Below, piece after piece: positions 10,156-20,172 of a DNA stretch of 64,000 nucleotides (the stretch's first letter is position 1; every line of letters begins with the position of its first letter). The position numbers and the translations under genes were made by a program. The stretch comes from Vibrio rhodolitus (lineage in GTDB: Bacteria; Pseudomonadota; Gammaproteobacteria; Enterobacterales; Vibrionaceae). The notes beneath the pieces were generated by a model. The model ran no database searches. It was not told the origin of the DNA and saw only the letters and a list, made by a program, of their open reading frames with translations. The stretch spans positions 113,188 to 177,187 of the forward strand of contig NZ_QLYZ01000004.1 in the NCBI RefSeq assembly GCF_003350325.1. The letters run 5' to 3'.

Positions 10156-11430
10156 TTAGAACTTGTAGTTTGCTTGTACACCAACTAGCCAGATGCTACC
10201 AGATACTTCGCCTTCGAAATTACCGCCAAATGCGTCTGCTTTTGGATCGCTCTCATGCATCTTAGCATCTTTCGCCATAATGTAAGTAAAACCTGCATCT
10301 AGTGATAGTTGCTCTGACCATTGGTAGCCAGCACCGATGCTTAGCCATAGACGATCTGTCTCAGGAATTGTTGCGGTACGGTGCTCTTCATCCACTGCTG
10401 ATGTATCGTAAGCAATACCTGTGCGCAGTTGCAGTTTGCTGTTGTATTGGTAAGTTGAGCCAACAGCAAAGCGGTAGTTATCTTTCCAGTTTTCTTCTTT
10501 GATTAGCTGTGTGCGCTCATCTGCGAACTCAGGAATATCAGCGACTAGCTTTTCAAAGCTGCTCCAATCGGTCCAGTTAAAGCTGGTATGAATTGTTACT
10601 TTCTCTGTCAATTGATGGTATGTCGCTAGCTCTGCAGTTGCTGGTAGTGCTAATTGCATTGAACCCGCATACTTTTGTGGAGTAGGGCTCAATGCAATAA
10701 GATCAAAACCAGCACCTTTAGCATGACCTTCTAGTTTTAGGTCAACTTCTGATTTATAAGTAAAACCGATGCGGTTTGCTTCATTAACTTGCCACACTGT
10801 ACCTACTTGCCACCCAAATGCGGTATCGTCACCTTCCATGTATTTTAGCGTTGTACCTGTTGGTAGGGTACCTGTCGCGGTAGCGCCAAAGCTGCCTTCT
10901 GCTTGCACATAGCGTAGACCACCACCAATGCTAAGCGCATCAGTTACTTGGTATGCTGCATTCAGATTAGCTTCCATAGAGATAATGCTTGCTTCATTAC
11001 CATGGTTAGCACCGGCAAACTCTTTGCCTAGGTCTGTTTCCATACCGTAGTTAGTACCAAGAGCAAAACCTAGGGCAAACTTATCGTTGTATTTATGCGA
11101 GATATAGAAGTTAGGAATAACCGCATCATGAGCGAAATCTGAAGAAGTCGCTGGTTTAGCACCGTTGTTACTAGTGCCCTCAATATCAATGTTTGGATCA
11201 ACATAGATAGCGCCAACAGAAACTTGAGTCCCTTCTAGGTGAGTAAGTAGCGCTGGGTTACGCCATTGTGAGCTTGCATTGTCAGCCATTGCTGCTTCGC
11301 CTGCGTATGCACGACCAAGACCTGTTGCTGAGTATTCTGCTAGCTGGAAACCAGCTGCGTTAACTGTTGCTGAAGCTGACATTAAACCACATGCCACTGC
11401 AAGTGATAGGAGAGACTTGTTTGTTTTCAT
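10156..11430 (-). CDS. fadL: FadL-family outer membrane long-chain fatty acid transporter (copy 1)
   Basis: This 424-residue beta-barrel begins with a signal peptide that ends near VNA-AGFQ. The mature N-terminus AGFQLAEYSATGLGRAYAG and the MADNASSQWRNPALL segment form the FadL hatch, and the C-terminal residue is Phe, as usual for outer membrane barrels. The frame is open 26 codons further upstream, but the ATG at 11430 (MKTNKSLL) is where the signal peptide starts. A 17-bp FadR-like palindrome lies about 140 bp upstream. It forms a tandem pair with the next fadL. Confidence 0.95.
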   Translation of the reverse strand: MKTNKSLLSLAVACGLMSASATVNAAGFQLAEYSATGLGRAYAGEAAMADNASSQWRNPALLTHLEGTQVSVGAIYVDPNIDIEGTSNNGAKPATSSDFAHDAVIPNFYISHKYNDKFALGFALGTNYGMETDLGKEFAGANHGNEASIISMEANLNAAYQVTDALSIGGGLRYVQAEGSFGATATGTLPTGTTLKYMEGDDTAFGWQVGTVWQVNEANRIGFTYKSEVDLKLEGHAKGAGFDLIALSPTPQKYAGSMQLALPATAELATYHQLTEKVTIHTSFNWTDWSSFEKLVADIPEFADERTQLIKEENWKDNYRFAVGSTYQYNSKLQLRTGIAYDTSAVDEEHRTATIPETDRLWLSIGAGYQWSEQLSLDAGFTYIMAKDAKMHESDPKADAFGGNFEGEVSGSIWLVGVQANYKF

Positions 11431-11572
11431 TGTAATGTTCGCTGAATATGTTTTTTGTGAGAGCGTGAATGTTAAATTTAGAGTAAAAGCTTTAAAAATA
11501 AAAAACACTGCTTTTGCTGTTTTTGAATCTTTATTCTAGTTAATGGCTTATTAATAGAATAAAAAACCAGAA

Positions 11573-11589
11573 AAGTGGTATGACCACTT
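11573..11589. promoter_or_regulatory. FadR-like operator upstream of fadL copy 1
   Basis: The 17-mer AAGTGGTATGACCACTT is a perfect inverted repeat (7+3+7) and matches the TGGT..GACCA core of FadR sites. It lies in the 387-bp gap between the two fadL genes. Nothing else stands out in that gap except a terminator and a short degenerate repeat (about 11700-11760). Confidence 0.65.
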
Positions 11590-11770
11590 CATGTTTCAGC
11601 TAACGACTGTTTCGCTAATTTTCGAGAAATTTTTACAACTGTACACTCAAAGTGAGCATTTAGGTGTACGCTGAAAGTTTATAAAGCGATGGCGAGTTGA
11701 GAAAGTGAGAGTTTGGAAGTGGGAACGCTTCGCTATGGAAGATGGAATACGGAATTTAGGACAAGACCAC

Positions 11771-11796
11771 AAAAAGGGCTGGTAAACCAGCCCTTA
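11771..11796 (-). terminator. Terminator of fadL copy 2
   Basis: Read on the minus strand, the stem AAGGGCTGG/CCAGCCCTT is followed by a T-run. It lies just downstream of the fadL copy 2 stop. Confidence 0.88.
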
Positions 11797-11817
11797 GAAG
11801 TTTTCTAGCGTTAGCGA

Positions 11818-13116
11818 TTAGAAGCTGCGGCTGTACTGCAGACCAACTAAGATTGCGTTAGCTTTAGTGGTTGCTGACACAGAAGTTAAGCCACCAAGAA
11901 GTTGTTCATCTACTTTAACATCGTCACCCATTAGGTAGGTGAAACCAAAGTCGATGTTAGAAGCAGAGTTAATGTGGTAGGTAAAGCCAGTAGAGAACCA
12001 TTGGCGATCTGAATCTGGAACAGAGATAGAAGTTAAACTATCTTGTGCGCTAGTGTCATACATATAACCAGCACGTAGTGTCCAGTCATTATTTAGGTAG
12101 TAAGTACCACCAATCGCATAGTGCCAACCATCTTGCCACTCGTATGGTTTATCATAGCTTGACCCAAGAGGAGAGCCTTGAAGGTTTTCAAATTTGATCT
12201 TATCGAAGGCACTCCAACCGATATATTGGATAGAGTAGTGTACCGCGAACTTGGTGTCTTCAATTTTGTGGTAGCCCGAGAATTCAGCCATATCTGGTAG
12301 GGGTAGAGTGATCTTCTGACCTTTATCGTCTTCTGCCTCAAACTCTGGGCTGTAACGGTAAGACAAACCAAAGCGGTTATTTTCATCTAGCTCAAAAACG
12401 GTACCTACATTGAAACCGACAGCAAAGCCATCAGCTTTATCTACGTCCACAAGTGAAGTTCCTGCGGGAGGAGCAGTTACAGGACCAATAGTACCGCCAG
12501 TACCAAAACTTGAACTTGTAACGCGCTTCATTGTGCCTTGACCATAGATCAGATCTAGACCTGCACCAAAGCTCCATTGTTCATTTAGGCGGTATGAACC
12601 AGCTAAGCCAAAGTTAAAGCTTTTAACATCGGTCAATCCGCCGTATTCGGCTGCGATGTAGTCGTCAGAGAATTCAGTTTTAGTACCAAAGTTAGAGTAA
12701 GCGTTTACACCCCATGCAAACTTATCGTTTACAGGCACGATAAGGTGGATATTTGGCGCAATAGAGGTAGAGCCTACATCATCAGTGTCTGGAACATCTT
12801 TTACAGCAGTACCGCCGCCAAAGGCTGGCGCTAGTGCATTGGTGTAAGTTGCATCTTTTACTTCAATCATTGAAGTGATGCTTTCAAAACCTAGCGATAG
12901 CTCCATTTTGTCAAATAGAGCCATAGCTGCTGGGTTACGTGCCATTACTGATGCGTTATCTGCGATAACTGCGTCACCGGCGAATGCACGACCGATACCG
13001 GTTGCTGATTGTGCGTTAAGCTGGAAACCAGCGGCGAGAGCTTGTTGCGATGCAAGTGTTACTGTTGAAACGGTCACTGCTAACAGTGTTTTTTTAAACA
13101 GACGCGTTTTATTCAT
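11818..13116 (-). CDS. FadL-family outer membrane long-chain fatty acid transporter (copy 2)
   Basis: This 432-residue FadL homologue has a signal peptide ending near ALA-AGFQ, the FadL-type N-terminus AGFQLNAQSATGIGRAFAG, the IADNASVMARNPAAM motif and a terminal Phe. It diverges clearly from copy 1 in the extracellular loops, so it is an old paralogue and not a recent duplicate. It probably also imports long-chain fatty acids, perhaps with a different chain preference. A FadR-like half site lies about 90-105 bp upstream. Confidence 0.94.
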   Translation of the reverse strand: MNKTRLFKKTLLAVTVSTVTLASQQALAAGFQLNAQSATGIGRAFAGDAVIADNASVMARNPAAMALFDKMELSLGFESITSMIEVKDATYTNALAPAFGGGTAVKDVPDTDDVGSTSIAPNIHLIVPVNDKFAWGVNAYSNFGTKTEFSDDYIAAEYGGLTDVKSFNFGLAGSYRLNEQWSFGAGLDLIYGQGTMKRVTSSSFGTGGTIGPVTAPPAGTSLVDVDKADGFAVGFNVGTVFELDENNRFGLSYRYSPEFEAEDDKGQKITLPLPDMAEFSGYHKIEDTKFAVHYSIQYIGWSAFDKIKFENLQGSPLGSSYDKPYEWQDGWHYAIGGTYYLNNDWTLRAGYMYDTSAQDSLTSISVPDSDRQWFSTGFTYHINSASNIDFGFTYLMGDDVKVDEQLLGGLTSVSATTKANAILVGLQYSRSF

Positions 13117-13206
13117 TGTGCTTTTTCCTTTTTAGTCGCCTCTTATGGGCGCTGTTTTTTGAGCTTTTGCTCAGTTGTGGCTGATACTATTCCGAAGTAT
13201 AGAATA

Positions 13207-13223
13207 TAGAAATCCGACCATTG
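13207..13223. promoter_or_regulatory. Possible FadR half-site upstream of fadL copy 2
   Basis: The core TCCGACCA is identical to half of the FadR operator, but the other half is degenerate (about 10 of 17 bases match). Its position upstream of a fadL gene makes it plausible, not certain. Confidence 0.4.
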
Positions 13224-13318
13224 TCTAATTTGATGATAAAATTGCGGAAATGATGGCTATCAGTCAGGAAAATGCTGCAAAATGCGTCTTTTTAGAGTCT
13301 ATACTCTAAATTTGTGCT

Positions 13319-13353
13319 AAAAAATGAGCCCTAGTGGATTACTAGAGCTCATT
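13319..13353 (-). terminator. Terminator of the ECF sigma/DUF3379 operon
   Basis: On the minus strand the arms GAGCTCTAGT and ACTAGGGCTC are followed by seven T bases. Confidence 0.8.
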
Positions 13354-13356
13354 CAG

Positions 13357-14088
13357 TTAGATAGCAACTGGTTGGATAAGTTGTTTTATAGAATTGGCGA
13401 TGTTCGCGACATTTTCGCCTTTCTCGCCAACTATAACTAAACTCGCATTGCCAACGGGTTCAACCACGCCGTCCATGCCTTGTTTCTGGAAATCCTCGAC
13501 ATGTTGAGAGGGGATATTGGTCATAAACAGAGTCACTTTGCCTTTTTCCCCTTCAAAAACCATATGCAGTGCATTAGCATCACCAAAGCCACAATGGTTA
13601 AGGTAGAAAACATGGTAAGGGAACTTTGCGCTAAGTTGATGGGCAAATGGTGCCATTTTTGCGTTTACTTGCTCGGTATTGACGGCTTCATCGAGATGGG
13701 CAATAAACGGTTTTTCTGCCATTACATGTTCAATTGCCGTGTCAGCCAAACTTGCTTGCGCAGGGGCGACGACAATATTTCCCCAGTTGATTTGCCCCAC
13801 TAAGATACCGACGACAAATGCGACTGAAGCTGCCATTGCCATGCTGCGCTTAACAAAGTTTGGTCTCACCACATTGGTTTGGTGTCGAGAGCTTTGATTA
13901 AACAGAATACGGTCGGCGAGATCTTCAGGCACATCGACATTCATTGCTTTAGCAATGCGGCTATCAAGGTCGAGTATATCTTCAGCAAACTTGTTGTTGT
14001 TTTCGTTGGTACGCATCGCATCGACAATGTCACTGCCCCTTTGTTTCGGGTCGGACATAATACGACGACGGAATTCTAACTCATCCAT
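13357..14088 (-). CDS. DUF3379 membrane protein, probable anti-sigma factor
   Basis: The protein has 243 residues: a soluble N-terminal part (about 1-80), one membrane helix (about 83-102, AMAASVAFVVGILVGQ) and a periplasmic part. This matches DUF3379. Its start overlaps the end of the upstream ECF sigma gene by eight bases, the usual layout for a sigma factor and its membrane-bound anti-sigma. The signal it senses is unknown; the location between fatty-acid uptake and beta-oxidation genes suggests an envelope or lipid cue, which is inference. Confidence 0.85.
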   Translation of the reverse strand: MDELEFRRRIMSDPKQRGSDIVDAMRTNENNNKFAEDILDLDSRIAKAMNVDVPEDLADRILFNQSSRHQTNVVRPNFVKRSMAMAASVAFVVGILVGQINWGNIVVAPAQASLADTAIEHVMAEKPFIAHLDEAVNTEQVNAKMAPFAHQLSAKFPYHVFYLNHCGFGDANALHMVFEGEKGKVTLFMTNIPSQHVEDFQKQGMDGVVEPVGNASLVIVGEKGENVANIANSIKQLIQPVAI

Positions 14089-14644
14089 TGTGCGCTCCTT
14101 TATGTTGATCTTCGGACTCCAACATCTCTTTGAGTTGGTTCCGTGCTCTAAATAGCCGTGTCATCACGGTGTTCTTGTTCAGTTCTAGTATCTCGCCGAT
14201 CTCGTCGCCGCTGAATCCACCAACCACTTGTAAGAACAGAGGTTCGCGGTACTCGACTTCAAGTCTCATTATCTGCGCGTGAATCCATTCGCTTTGATGA
14301 TGTGAATCATCGCTGACTTTGGCTTCATTAGCGTGATCGTCGATATCAACTAAATCAAATTGTTTGCGTTCAAAGCGTCGCGCATTCTCGCGGCGTAATA
14401 TAGTGATTAGCCACGACTTTGCTGCTTTTTCATCTTGCAAGCTATCGAGAGACTTCCAAGCCCTTAGGCAGGTCTCTTGCACTAAATCTTCAGCAATCGT
14501 CGGATCTTTGCATAGCCAATAAGCGTAACGATACAAATCGCGGTGATACGCTCTCACTAGCGCTTCATATTTTCTTTGTCTGTCCATATCAGAATCGACC
14601 GGACGTTTGGACTTTTTCTTTCCAAAAAGATCTAAGATGGCCAC
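14081..14644 (-). CDS. ECF-subfamily RNA polymerase sigma factor
   Basis: This 187-residue sigma-70 family protein has region 2 (about residues 30-95, with AEDLVQETCLRAWKS) and region 4 (about 125-175, with GFSGDEIGEILELNKNTVMT), joined by an acidic linker. Regions 1 and 3 are absent, as is normal for ECF sigmas. The basic N-terminal stretch FGKKKSKRP is unusual. It is the first gene of a two-gene operon with the DUF3379 protein. I do not see an obvious auto-regulated promoter by eye. Confidence 0.92.
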   Translation of the reverse strand: MAILDLFGKKKSKRPVDSDMDRQRKYEALVRAYHRDLYRYAYWLCKDPTIAEDLVQETCLRAWKSLDSLQDEKAAKSWLITILRRENARRFERKQFDLVDIDDHANEAKVSDDSHHQSEWIHAQIMRLEVEYREPLFLQVVGGFSGDEIGEILELNKNTVMTRLFRARNQLKEMLESEDQHKGAHNG

Positions 14645-14822
14645 AAAAGCCTCCCAAACTTAGTTCGTAATCAGGAGCAGCATGCTTAAAAATGTAATAA
14701 AACCGTCATAAAAAAGGGGTTTTCAGTTAATGAAAACGTTTACCTGAGTAATAAGGTCAGAAATCGAATGAAAAATTGATCTAATTCAAAAACCATCACA
14801 ACTCAGCGGTTATAGTACATCT

Positions 14823-14982
14823 TGTCATCTAGTTAGTGCTTGCACTAACAAGTTGAGCAAGATGACACTTCCTTTTGAAGGCTGACTTTACTTTCTCCTA
14901 ATCAGGAAACTGATTATTTTCAATTGGCGTGAGTTAATTGCTTTATACATTCCAACCACACAGATTTGTGTGGTTTTTTTTT
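14823..14982 (+). ncRNA. Candidate intergenic small RNA upstream of fadI
   Basis: The 532-bp gap between the sigma gene and fadI contains a stand-alone transcription unit. A TATAGT -10-like hexamer lies at 14811. After it come a nested stem (CATCTTG..CAAGATG enclosing TTAGTGC/GCACTAA), a small AATCA/TGATT hairpin and a perfect terminator (CCACAC/GTGTGG plus nine T) at 14954-14982. There is no coding frame of useful length. CU-rich single-stranded patches near 14870-14900 could pair with ribosome binding sites. The -35 box is weak and I cannot match it to a named Vibrio sRNA. Confidence 0.6.
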
Positions 14983-15139
14983 GCCTGTCATCTATACCTT
15001 TGTACAAATCACGATCTAACTATAGTGAATTCTTCTTTAGGCACAACCTTAATATTCATCCACTTAGCGAAAATTACTAACCGTAAATCACGTTTATTCA
15101 AACATACGTTTGAATGATTTAACAAAATGGTTACAATAT

Positions 15140-15156
15140 TTCTGGTCAGACCTCTT
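15140..15156. promoter_or_regulatory. FadR operator upstream of fadIJ
   Basis: The 17-mer TTCTGGTCAGACCTCTT fits the FadR consensus core (TGGTCnGACC). It lies 21 bp before the fadI ATG, where FadR would block transcription until acyl-CoA releases it. Confidence 0.78.
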
Positions 15157-15176
15157 ATAAATTTTAAGGAGAAACA

Positions 15177-16484
15177 ATGGGCAAGCAGGACGTTACTACT
15201 CGCTCAGGAGAGCGAGTTGCCATCGTTGCAGGGTTAAGAACACCCTTTGCAAGGCAAAGTACCGAGTTTGGTCAAGTGCCGGCGGTAGACTTGGGTAAGA
15301 TGGTGGTCAGTGAAATGCTTACACGCACTGACATTGATCCAAAGCTGATTGAGCAGGTGGTGTTTGGGCAAGTAGTGCAAATGCCAGAAGCGCCGAATAT
15401 TGCGCGTGAGATTGTGTTAGGTACTGGCATGCACATCCACACCGATGCTTACAGCGTGACGCGAGCTTGTGCGACCAGTTTTCAAGCCGCGGTTAACGTG
15501 ACAGAAAGCATTATGGCAGGCGCAATTGATGTTGGTATTGCTGGTGGTGCTGATTCTTCGTCAGTTTTACCTATTGGTGTGTCGAAAAAATTGGCGGCAA
15601 ACCTATTGGCGTTAAGTAAAGCCAAAACCATGACGCAAAAGCTCAAGATCATTAAAAATCTCTCCTTAAAAGATCTAATGCCAGTTCCACCTGCCGTTGC
15701 TGAATACTCGACCGGGTTATCAATGGGGCAAACCGCAGAGCAAATGGCGAAAAGTCACGGTATTACCCGCACAGAGCAAGATGCGTTAGCCCATCGCTCC
15801 CATACGCTTGCATCGCAAGCTTGGAAAGAGGGTAAGATTTCTGCTGAAGTGATGACGGCATTCCCTGAACCTTATAAAAAATGGTTAGCAGAAGATAACA
15901 ATATTCGTCACGACTCAACGTTAGAAAGTTACGCCAAACTCAGACCTGCCTTTGATCGCCAATTCGGCAGCGTAACTGCTGCGAACAGTACTCCGCTTAC
16001 TGATGGTGCGGCGGCTGTGATGCTTATGCGTGAAGGCAAAGCAAAAGAACTTGGTTTAGATATCTTAGGTTACATCCGCTCTTACGCTTTCTCTGCGATT
16101 GGCGTTGAAAAAGATATGTTGATGGGACCATCTTACGCGACTCCTCTTGCGCTTGACCGCGCGGGGGTAAGCTTGAGTGATTTAACCCTAATCGATATGC
16201 ATGAAGCCTTTGCTGCGCAAGCGCTCTCTAATGTGAAGATGTTCGCTAGCGATAAGTTCGCGCAAGAAAAACTTGGGCGAAGTAAAGCGATTGGTGAGAT
16301 CGATATGGACAAGTTTAATGTATTGGGTGGCTCAATTGCTTATGGGCACCCGTTTGCAGCAACTGGCGCACGGATGATGACGCAAACATTGCATGAGCTA
16401 AAACGTCGTGGCGGCGGCTTAGCATTGAATACCGCTTGTGCCGCTGGTGGTTTAGGTGCAGCGATGATTTTGGAGGTTGAGTAA
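15177..16484 (+). CDS. fadI: 3-ketoacyl-CoA thiolase FadI
   Basis: FadI does the thiolytic step of beta-oxidation in complex with FadJ. The 435 residues show the thiolase nucleophile Cys in [15 protein letters not shown] (about residue 100), the [12 protein letters not shown] loop, the His in [19 protein letters not shown] and the C-terminal Cys in [20 protein letters not shown] lies just before the ATG. Its stop shares one base with the fadJ start. Confidence 0.97.
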   Translation: MGKQDVTTRSGERVAIVAGLRTPFARQSTEFGQVPAVDLGKMVVSEMLTRTDIDPKLIEQVVFGQVVQMPEAPNIAREIVLGTGMHIHTDAYSVTRACATSFQAAVNVTESIMAGAIDVGIAGGADSSSVLPIGVSKKLAANLLALSKAKTMTQKLKIIKNLSLKDLMPVPPAVAEYSTGLSMGQTAEQMAKSHGITRTEQDALAHRSHTLASQAWKEGKISAEVMTAFPEPYKKWLAEDNNIRHDSTLESYAKLRPAFDRQFGSVTAANSTPLTDGAAAVMLMREGKAKELGLDILGYIRSYAFSAIGVEKDMLMGPSYATPLALDRAGVSLSDLTLIDMHEAFAAQALSNVKMFASDKFAQEKLGRSKAIGEIDMDKFNVLGGSIAYGHPFAATGARMMTQTLHELKRRGGGLALNTACAAGGLGAAMILEVE

Positions 16485-18607
16485 TGACGGACGCTAAAGC
16501 ATTCAATCTAACCATTGATGAACAGAAGATCGCATGGCTGTGCATTGATGTTCCAAATGAAAAGATGAACACACTACAAGCGGCATTTGCCTCGGATATG
16601 GAGCAAGTGTTCGCTGAAATTGAGCAAGACAAGTCGACAATCAAAGGCTTAATCCTTCATTCGGGTAAGCCTGATAATTTCGTTGCAGGTGCCGATGTGC
16701 GCATGTTGGATGCGTGTCGCACCAGTGAAGAAGCGCAGGCTTTAGCGCAAAAGGGACAAGAGATGTTCCAAAAGCTTGCCGATCTGCCTTTTCCTGTAGT
16801 TGCAGCGATTCATGGTCCTTGCTTGGGCGGCGGTCTAGAATTGGCGCTCGCGTGTGATTATCGTGTCTGTAGTGACGATGATAAAACCCGCATTGGTTTG
16901 CCAGAGGTGCAACTGGGTTTGTTACCTGGCTCAGGCGGTACTCAGCGTTTGCCGCGTTTAATCGGTTTGTTGCCATCACTTGATATGATCCTCACGGGAA
17001 AACAGCTGCGCGCGAAGAAAGCGAAAAAGCTTGGCGTGGTCGATGCTTGTGTGCCGCAGACAATTTTGCTGGATGTGGCCAAGCAGCTGCTTGAAAAAAA
17101 TAAGAAAGCCAAGCATAAGTCTTCAACTAAAGAGAAGTTGATGGCAAATACCGGCTTGGGGCGCAAAGTTATCTTTGAGCAAGCTGCTAAGAAAACTGAT
17201 CAAAAAGCGCGTGGTAACTATCCGGCGACCTCGGCTATTTTAGATGTGATTCGCTATGGCTTGGAGAAAGGTCTCAGCAAAGGCTTAGAATACGAAGCCA
17301 AGCGATTTGGTGAGCTGGTGATGACGCCAGAATCAAAAGCGCTACGTTCGATTTTCTTTGCCACCACAGAGATGAAAAAAGAACACGGTGGTGATGCTGA
17401 GCCGCTTGCGGTTAAACGTGTCGGCGTGCTCGGTGGCGGTCTAATGGGTGCGGGTATCGCTCATGTTTCAGTTGCTAAAGCCAAGCTACCGGTGCGAATT
17501 AAAGATGTCAGTAATGATGGCGTACTTAACGCACTCAATTACAACTACAAGTTATTTGATAAGCAGCGCAAGCGCCGCATTGTCAGCAAAGCGCAGTTGC
17601 AAGCTAAGATGAATCAGATTTCGGGCGGTACAGATTTCACCACTTTTAACCAGTTAGACGTGGTGATTGAAGCGGTATTTGAAGATCTCGATCTTAAGCA
17701 GCAGATGGTGGCTGATATTGAGCTACATGGCAAAGCGCAAACCATCTTTGCTACCAACACTTCGTCATTGCCGATTGGGCAAATCGCAGAAAAAGCAGCA
17801 AGACCAGAAAACGTGGTGGGTTTGCACTACTTTAGCCCAGTGGAAAAGATGCCTTTGGTAGAAGTGATTCCTCACCAAGGAACGTCGGACCAAACCATCT
17901 CAACCGTGGTTGAGCTGGCACGCAAACAGGGCAAAACCCCAATCGTGGTCAAAGACCAAGCGGGTTTTTATGTAAACCGCATTCTTGCTCCTTATATGAA
18001 TGAAGCCGCGCATGTTCTGCTAACTGGTGAGCCAATTGAGCAACTCGATAATGCACTGTTAAATGCAGGCTTCCCGGTTGGTCCTATTACATTGTTGGAT
18101 GAAGTCGGCGTCGATATTGGCGCGAAGATTATGCCCATCATGGTCAAAGAGCTTGGACCTCGTTTCCAAGGTCCTGATGTGTTCGATACCCTGTTAAACG
18201 ATGGGCGTAAAGGGCGCAAGAGCGGCAAAGGTTTTTACACCTACAAGGGCAAAGAGAAGAAAGTCGATAAGACGGTGTATCAGCTACTGAACTTAAAGCC
18301 AGAGGCGAAATTGGCAGAAGCAGAAATTGCGATGCGTTGTATTTTGCCAATGCTAAACGAAGCAGTGCGCTGTCTTGACGAGGGGATCATTCGCTCGGCG
18401 CGTGATGGCGATATCGGTGCAATCTTTGGTATTGGATTCCCTCCATTCTTAGGTGGTCCGTTCCGTTATATGGACCAAATTGGTATTGCCAAGTTGGTTG
18501 AGATGATGAACGAGCATGCTGCGAAATATGGTGATCGATTTGCACCATGTGACGGATTACTCACTCGTGCTAGTGTCGGAGAGTCATTCTATCCGAGCGA
18601 ATCTTAG
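16484..18607 (+). CDS. fadJ: Fatty acid oxidation complex alpha subunit FadJ
   Basis: FadJ is bifunctional: an N-terminal enoyl-CoA hydratase/isomerase (about residues 1-190, [11 protein letters not shown] and [18 protein letters not shown]) and a C-terminal 3-hydroxyacyl-CoA dehydrogenase (NAD-binding [15 protein letters not shown] at about 310; [17 protein letters not shown]). The 707 residues are the normal FadJ length. It overlaps fadI by one base. The pairing with fadI, not fadA, marks it as the FadJ type. Confidence 0.97.
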   Translation: MTDAKAFNLTIDEQKIAWLCIDVPNEKMNTLQAAFASDMEQVFAEIEQDKSTIKGLILHSGKPDNFVAGADVRMLDACRTSEEAQALAQKGQEMFQKLADLPFPVVAAIHGPCLGGGLELALACDYRVCSDDDKTRIGLPEVQLGLLPGSGGTQRLPRLIGLLPSLDMILTGKQLRAKKAKKLGVVDACVPQTILLDVAKQLLEKNKKAKHKSSTKEKLMANTGLGRKVIFEQAAKKTDQKARGNYPATSAILDVIRYGLEKGLSKGLEYEAKRFGELVMTPESKALRSIFFATTEMKKEHGGDAEPLAVKRVGVLGGGLMGAGIAHVSVAKAKLPVRIKDVSNDGVLNALNYNYKLFDKQRKRRIVSKAQLQAKMNQISGGTDFTTFNQLDVVIEAVFEDLDLKQQMVADIELHGKAQTIFATNTSSLPIGQIAEKAARPENVVGLHYFSPVEKMPLVEVIPHQGTSDQTISTVVELARKQGKTPIVVKDQAGFYVNRILAPYMNEAAHVLLTGEPIEQLDNALLNAGFPVGPITLLDEVGVDIGAKIMPIMVKELGPRFQGPDVFDTLLNDGRKGRKSGKGFYTYKGKEKKVDKTVYQLLNLKPEAKLAEAEIAMRCILPMLNEAVRCLDEGIIRSARDGDIGAIFGIGFPPFLGGPFRYMDQIGIAKLVEMMNEHAAKYGDRFAPCDGLLTRASVGESFYPSES

Positions 18608-18642
18608 GTCGAAGTGATTTCTCCGCAATCATCACAAAATAT

Positions 18643-18670
18643 CGGTGGGCTTAATAGCCCACCTTTTTTG
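18643..18670 (+). terminator. Terminator of fadIJ
   Basis: The stem GGTGGGC/GCCCACC is followed by six T bases, about 35 bases after fadJ. Confidence 0.9.
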
Positions 18671-18805
18671 TATAAAATGACGCTAAGTTTATAGTTTTGT
18701 TAAAAAATGTGAGTTTGCTAACTAATGCAGCCCATGATGTTTGTCGCCTGTACGGTTTAACCATAAGATAACTGCATGTACTAGTTAGATAGGACAAGGA
18801 GTCCC

Positions 18806-20029
18806 ATGAAAAATACATTCAATCATGCTCTACCGGATGCTCAAGGTTATTTTGGCGAATATGGCGGCAGCTTTATTCCTGATGAGTTGCAAACGGTAAT
18901 GAATGAAATCACAGCGGCTTACAATGAGTGTCGACAAGATCCGGAGTTTCAAACAGAGCTAGCGCGTCTGTATAAGCATTTTGTTGGTCGTCCGAGCCCA
19001 ATTTTTCATGCGCAAAACTTGTCGAACAAATATGGCGTTGATATCTACCTAAAACGTGAAGACTTAAACCACACTGGTGCGCACAAAATTAACCACTGTC
19101 TTGGCGAAGCGCTACTGGCTAAGAAAATGGGCAAGAAAAAACTGATAGCGGAAACAGGCGCTGGTCAACATGGTGTGGCGCTGGCAACTGCGGCAGCATT
19201 GGTCGGCTTAGAGTGTGATATCTATATGGGTGAAGTGGATATCGCCAAAGAGCACCCTAATGTTGTTCGTATGCGTATTCTTGGCGCGAACGTTATTCCG
19301 GCGACTCATGGGCGTAAGACGCTCAAAGAAGCGGTTGATGCGGCGTTTGAAGCATATTTAAAAGATCCAATTAGTCAGCTCTATGCAATTGGTTCGGTGG
19401 TAGGTCCGCATCCATTCCCAATGATGGTGCGTGATTTCCAATCCATCATCGGTAATGAAGCTCGCGAGCAGTTCCAAGAGATGACGGGCAAGCTACCTGA
19501 TAACTTGGTGGCGTGTGTCGGTGGTGGCTCAAATGCAATGGGGCTATTTACCGCTTTCCTTGACGATCAAGATGTGGCGATTCATGGCGTTGAGCCAGCA
19601 GGGCGCTCGTTGGTTGAAGTGGGTGAGCACGCCGCCACATTAAGCCTTGGTGAACCAGGTGTAATGCATGGTTTTAAATCCTACATGCTAAAAGATGAAG
19701 CTGGTGAGCCGCAAGAAGTGTACTCAGTAGCAAGTGGTTTGGATTACCCATCGGTTGGTCCGCAGCACAGCTATCTAAAAGATCTCGGTCGTGTTCAATA
19801 TGGCACTGCGGATGACAAAGAGTCTATCGATGCGTTCTTTGAGCTGTCTCGTTTAGAAGGGATCATTCCGGCAATTGAGTCATCACATGCGGTTGCTTAT
19901 GCGTTGAAACTAGCAAAGCAGGGCGTTAAAGGCTCAATTTTGCTAAACCTGTCTGGGCGTGGTGATAAAGATATCGACTTTGTGGTTGAAAACTACGGCA
20001 AGCAGTATGGCATTGAGTCACTAATCTAA
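18806..20029 (+). CDS. trpB: Stand-alone tryptophan synthase beta-like protein (TrpB)
   Basis: This PLP enzyme of 407 residues has the TrpB core: the N-terminal [15 protein letters not shown], the PLP Lys in [10 protein letters not shown], the catalytic Glu in [11 protein letters not shown] and the phosphate loop [11 protein letters not shown]. Canonical TrpB condenses indole with serine. It stands alone, without trpA or other trp genes. The communication region, [20 protein letters not shown], differs from the usual ERQALNVFRMRLMGA type that contacts TrpA, so it may act without TrpA or on another substrate. The family is certain; the function as a housekeeping tryptophan synthase is not. Confidence 0.88.
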   Translation: MKNTFNHALPDAQGYFGEYGGSFIPDELQTVMNEITAAYNECRQDPEFQTELARLYKHFVGRPSPIFHAQNLSNKYGVDIYLKREDLNHTGAHKINHCLGEALLAKKMGKKKLIAETGAGQHGVALATAAALVGLECDIYMGEVDIAKEHPNVVRMRILGANVIPATHGRKTLKEAVDAAFEAYLKDPISQLYAIGSVVGPHPFPMMVRDFQSIIGNEAREQFQEMTGKLPDNLVACVGGGSNAMGLFTAFLDDQDVAIHGVEPAGRSLVEVGEHAATLSLGEPGVMHGFKSYMLKDEAGEPQEVYSVASGLDYPSVGPQHSYLKDLGRVQYGTADDKESIDAFFELSRLEGIIPAIESSHAVAYALKLAKQGVKGSILLNLSGRGDKDIDFVVENYGKQYGIESLI

Positions 20030-20061
20030 CGTAGTTCAATTGAGCTGAAGATGATGAAATG

Positions 20062-20088
20062 AAGCTGGCGTAATGCCAGCTTTTTTTA
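20062..20088 (+). terminator. Terminator of the orphan trpB
   Basis: The stem AAGCTGGC/GCCAGCTT is followed by seven T bases. Confidence 0.9.
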
Positions 20089-20172
20089 TGGCTGAAATTG
20101 CACCATATGTTAAACCTTGGTTATTATGAATAGATAAATAAAAACAAGCAGTAAAGTTAGTAGGGAAGAGTT

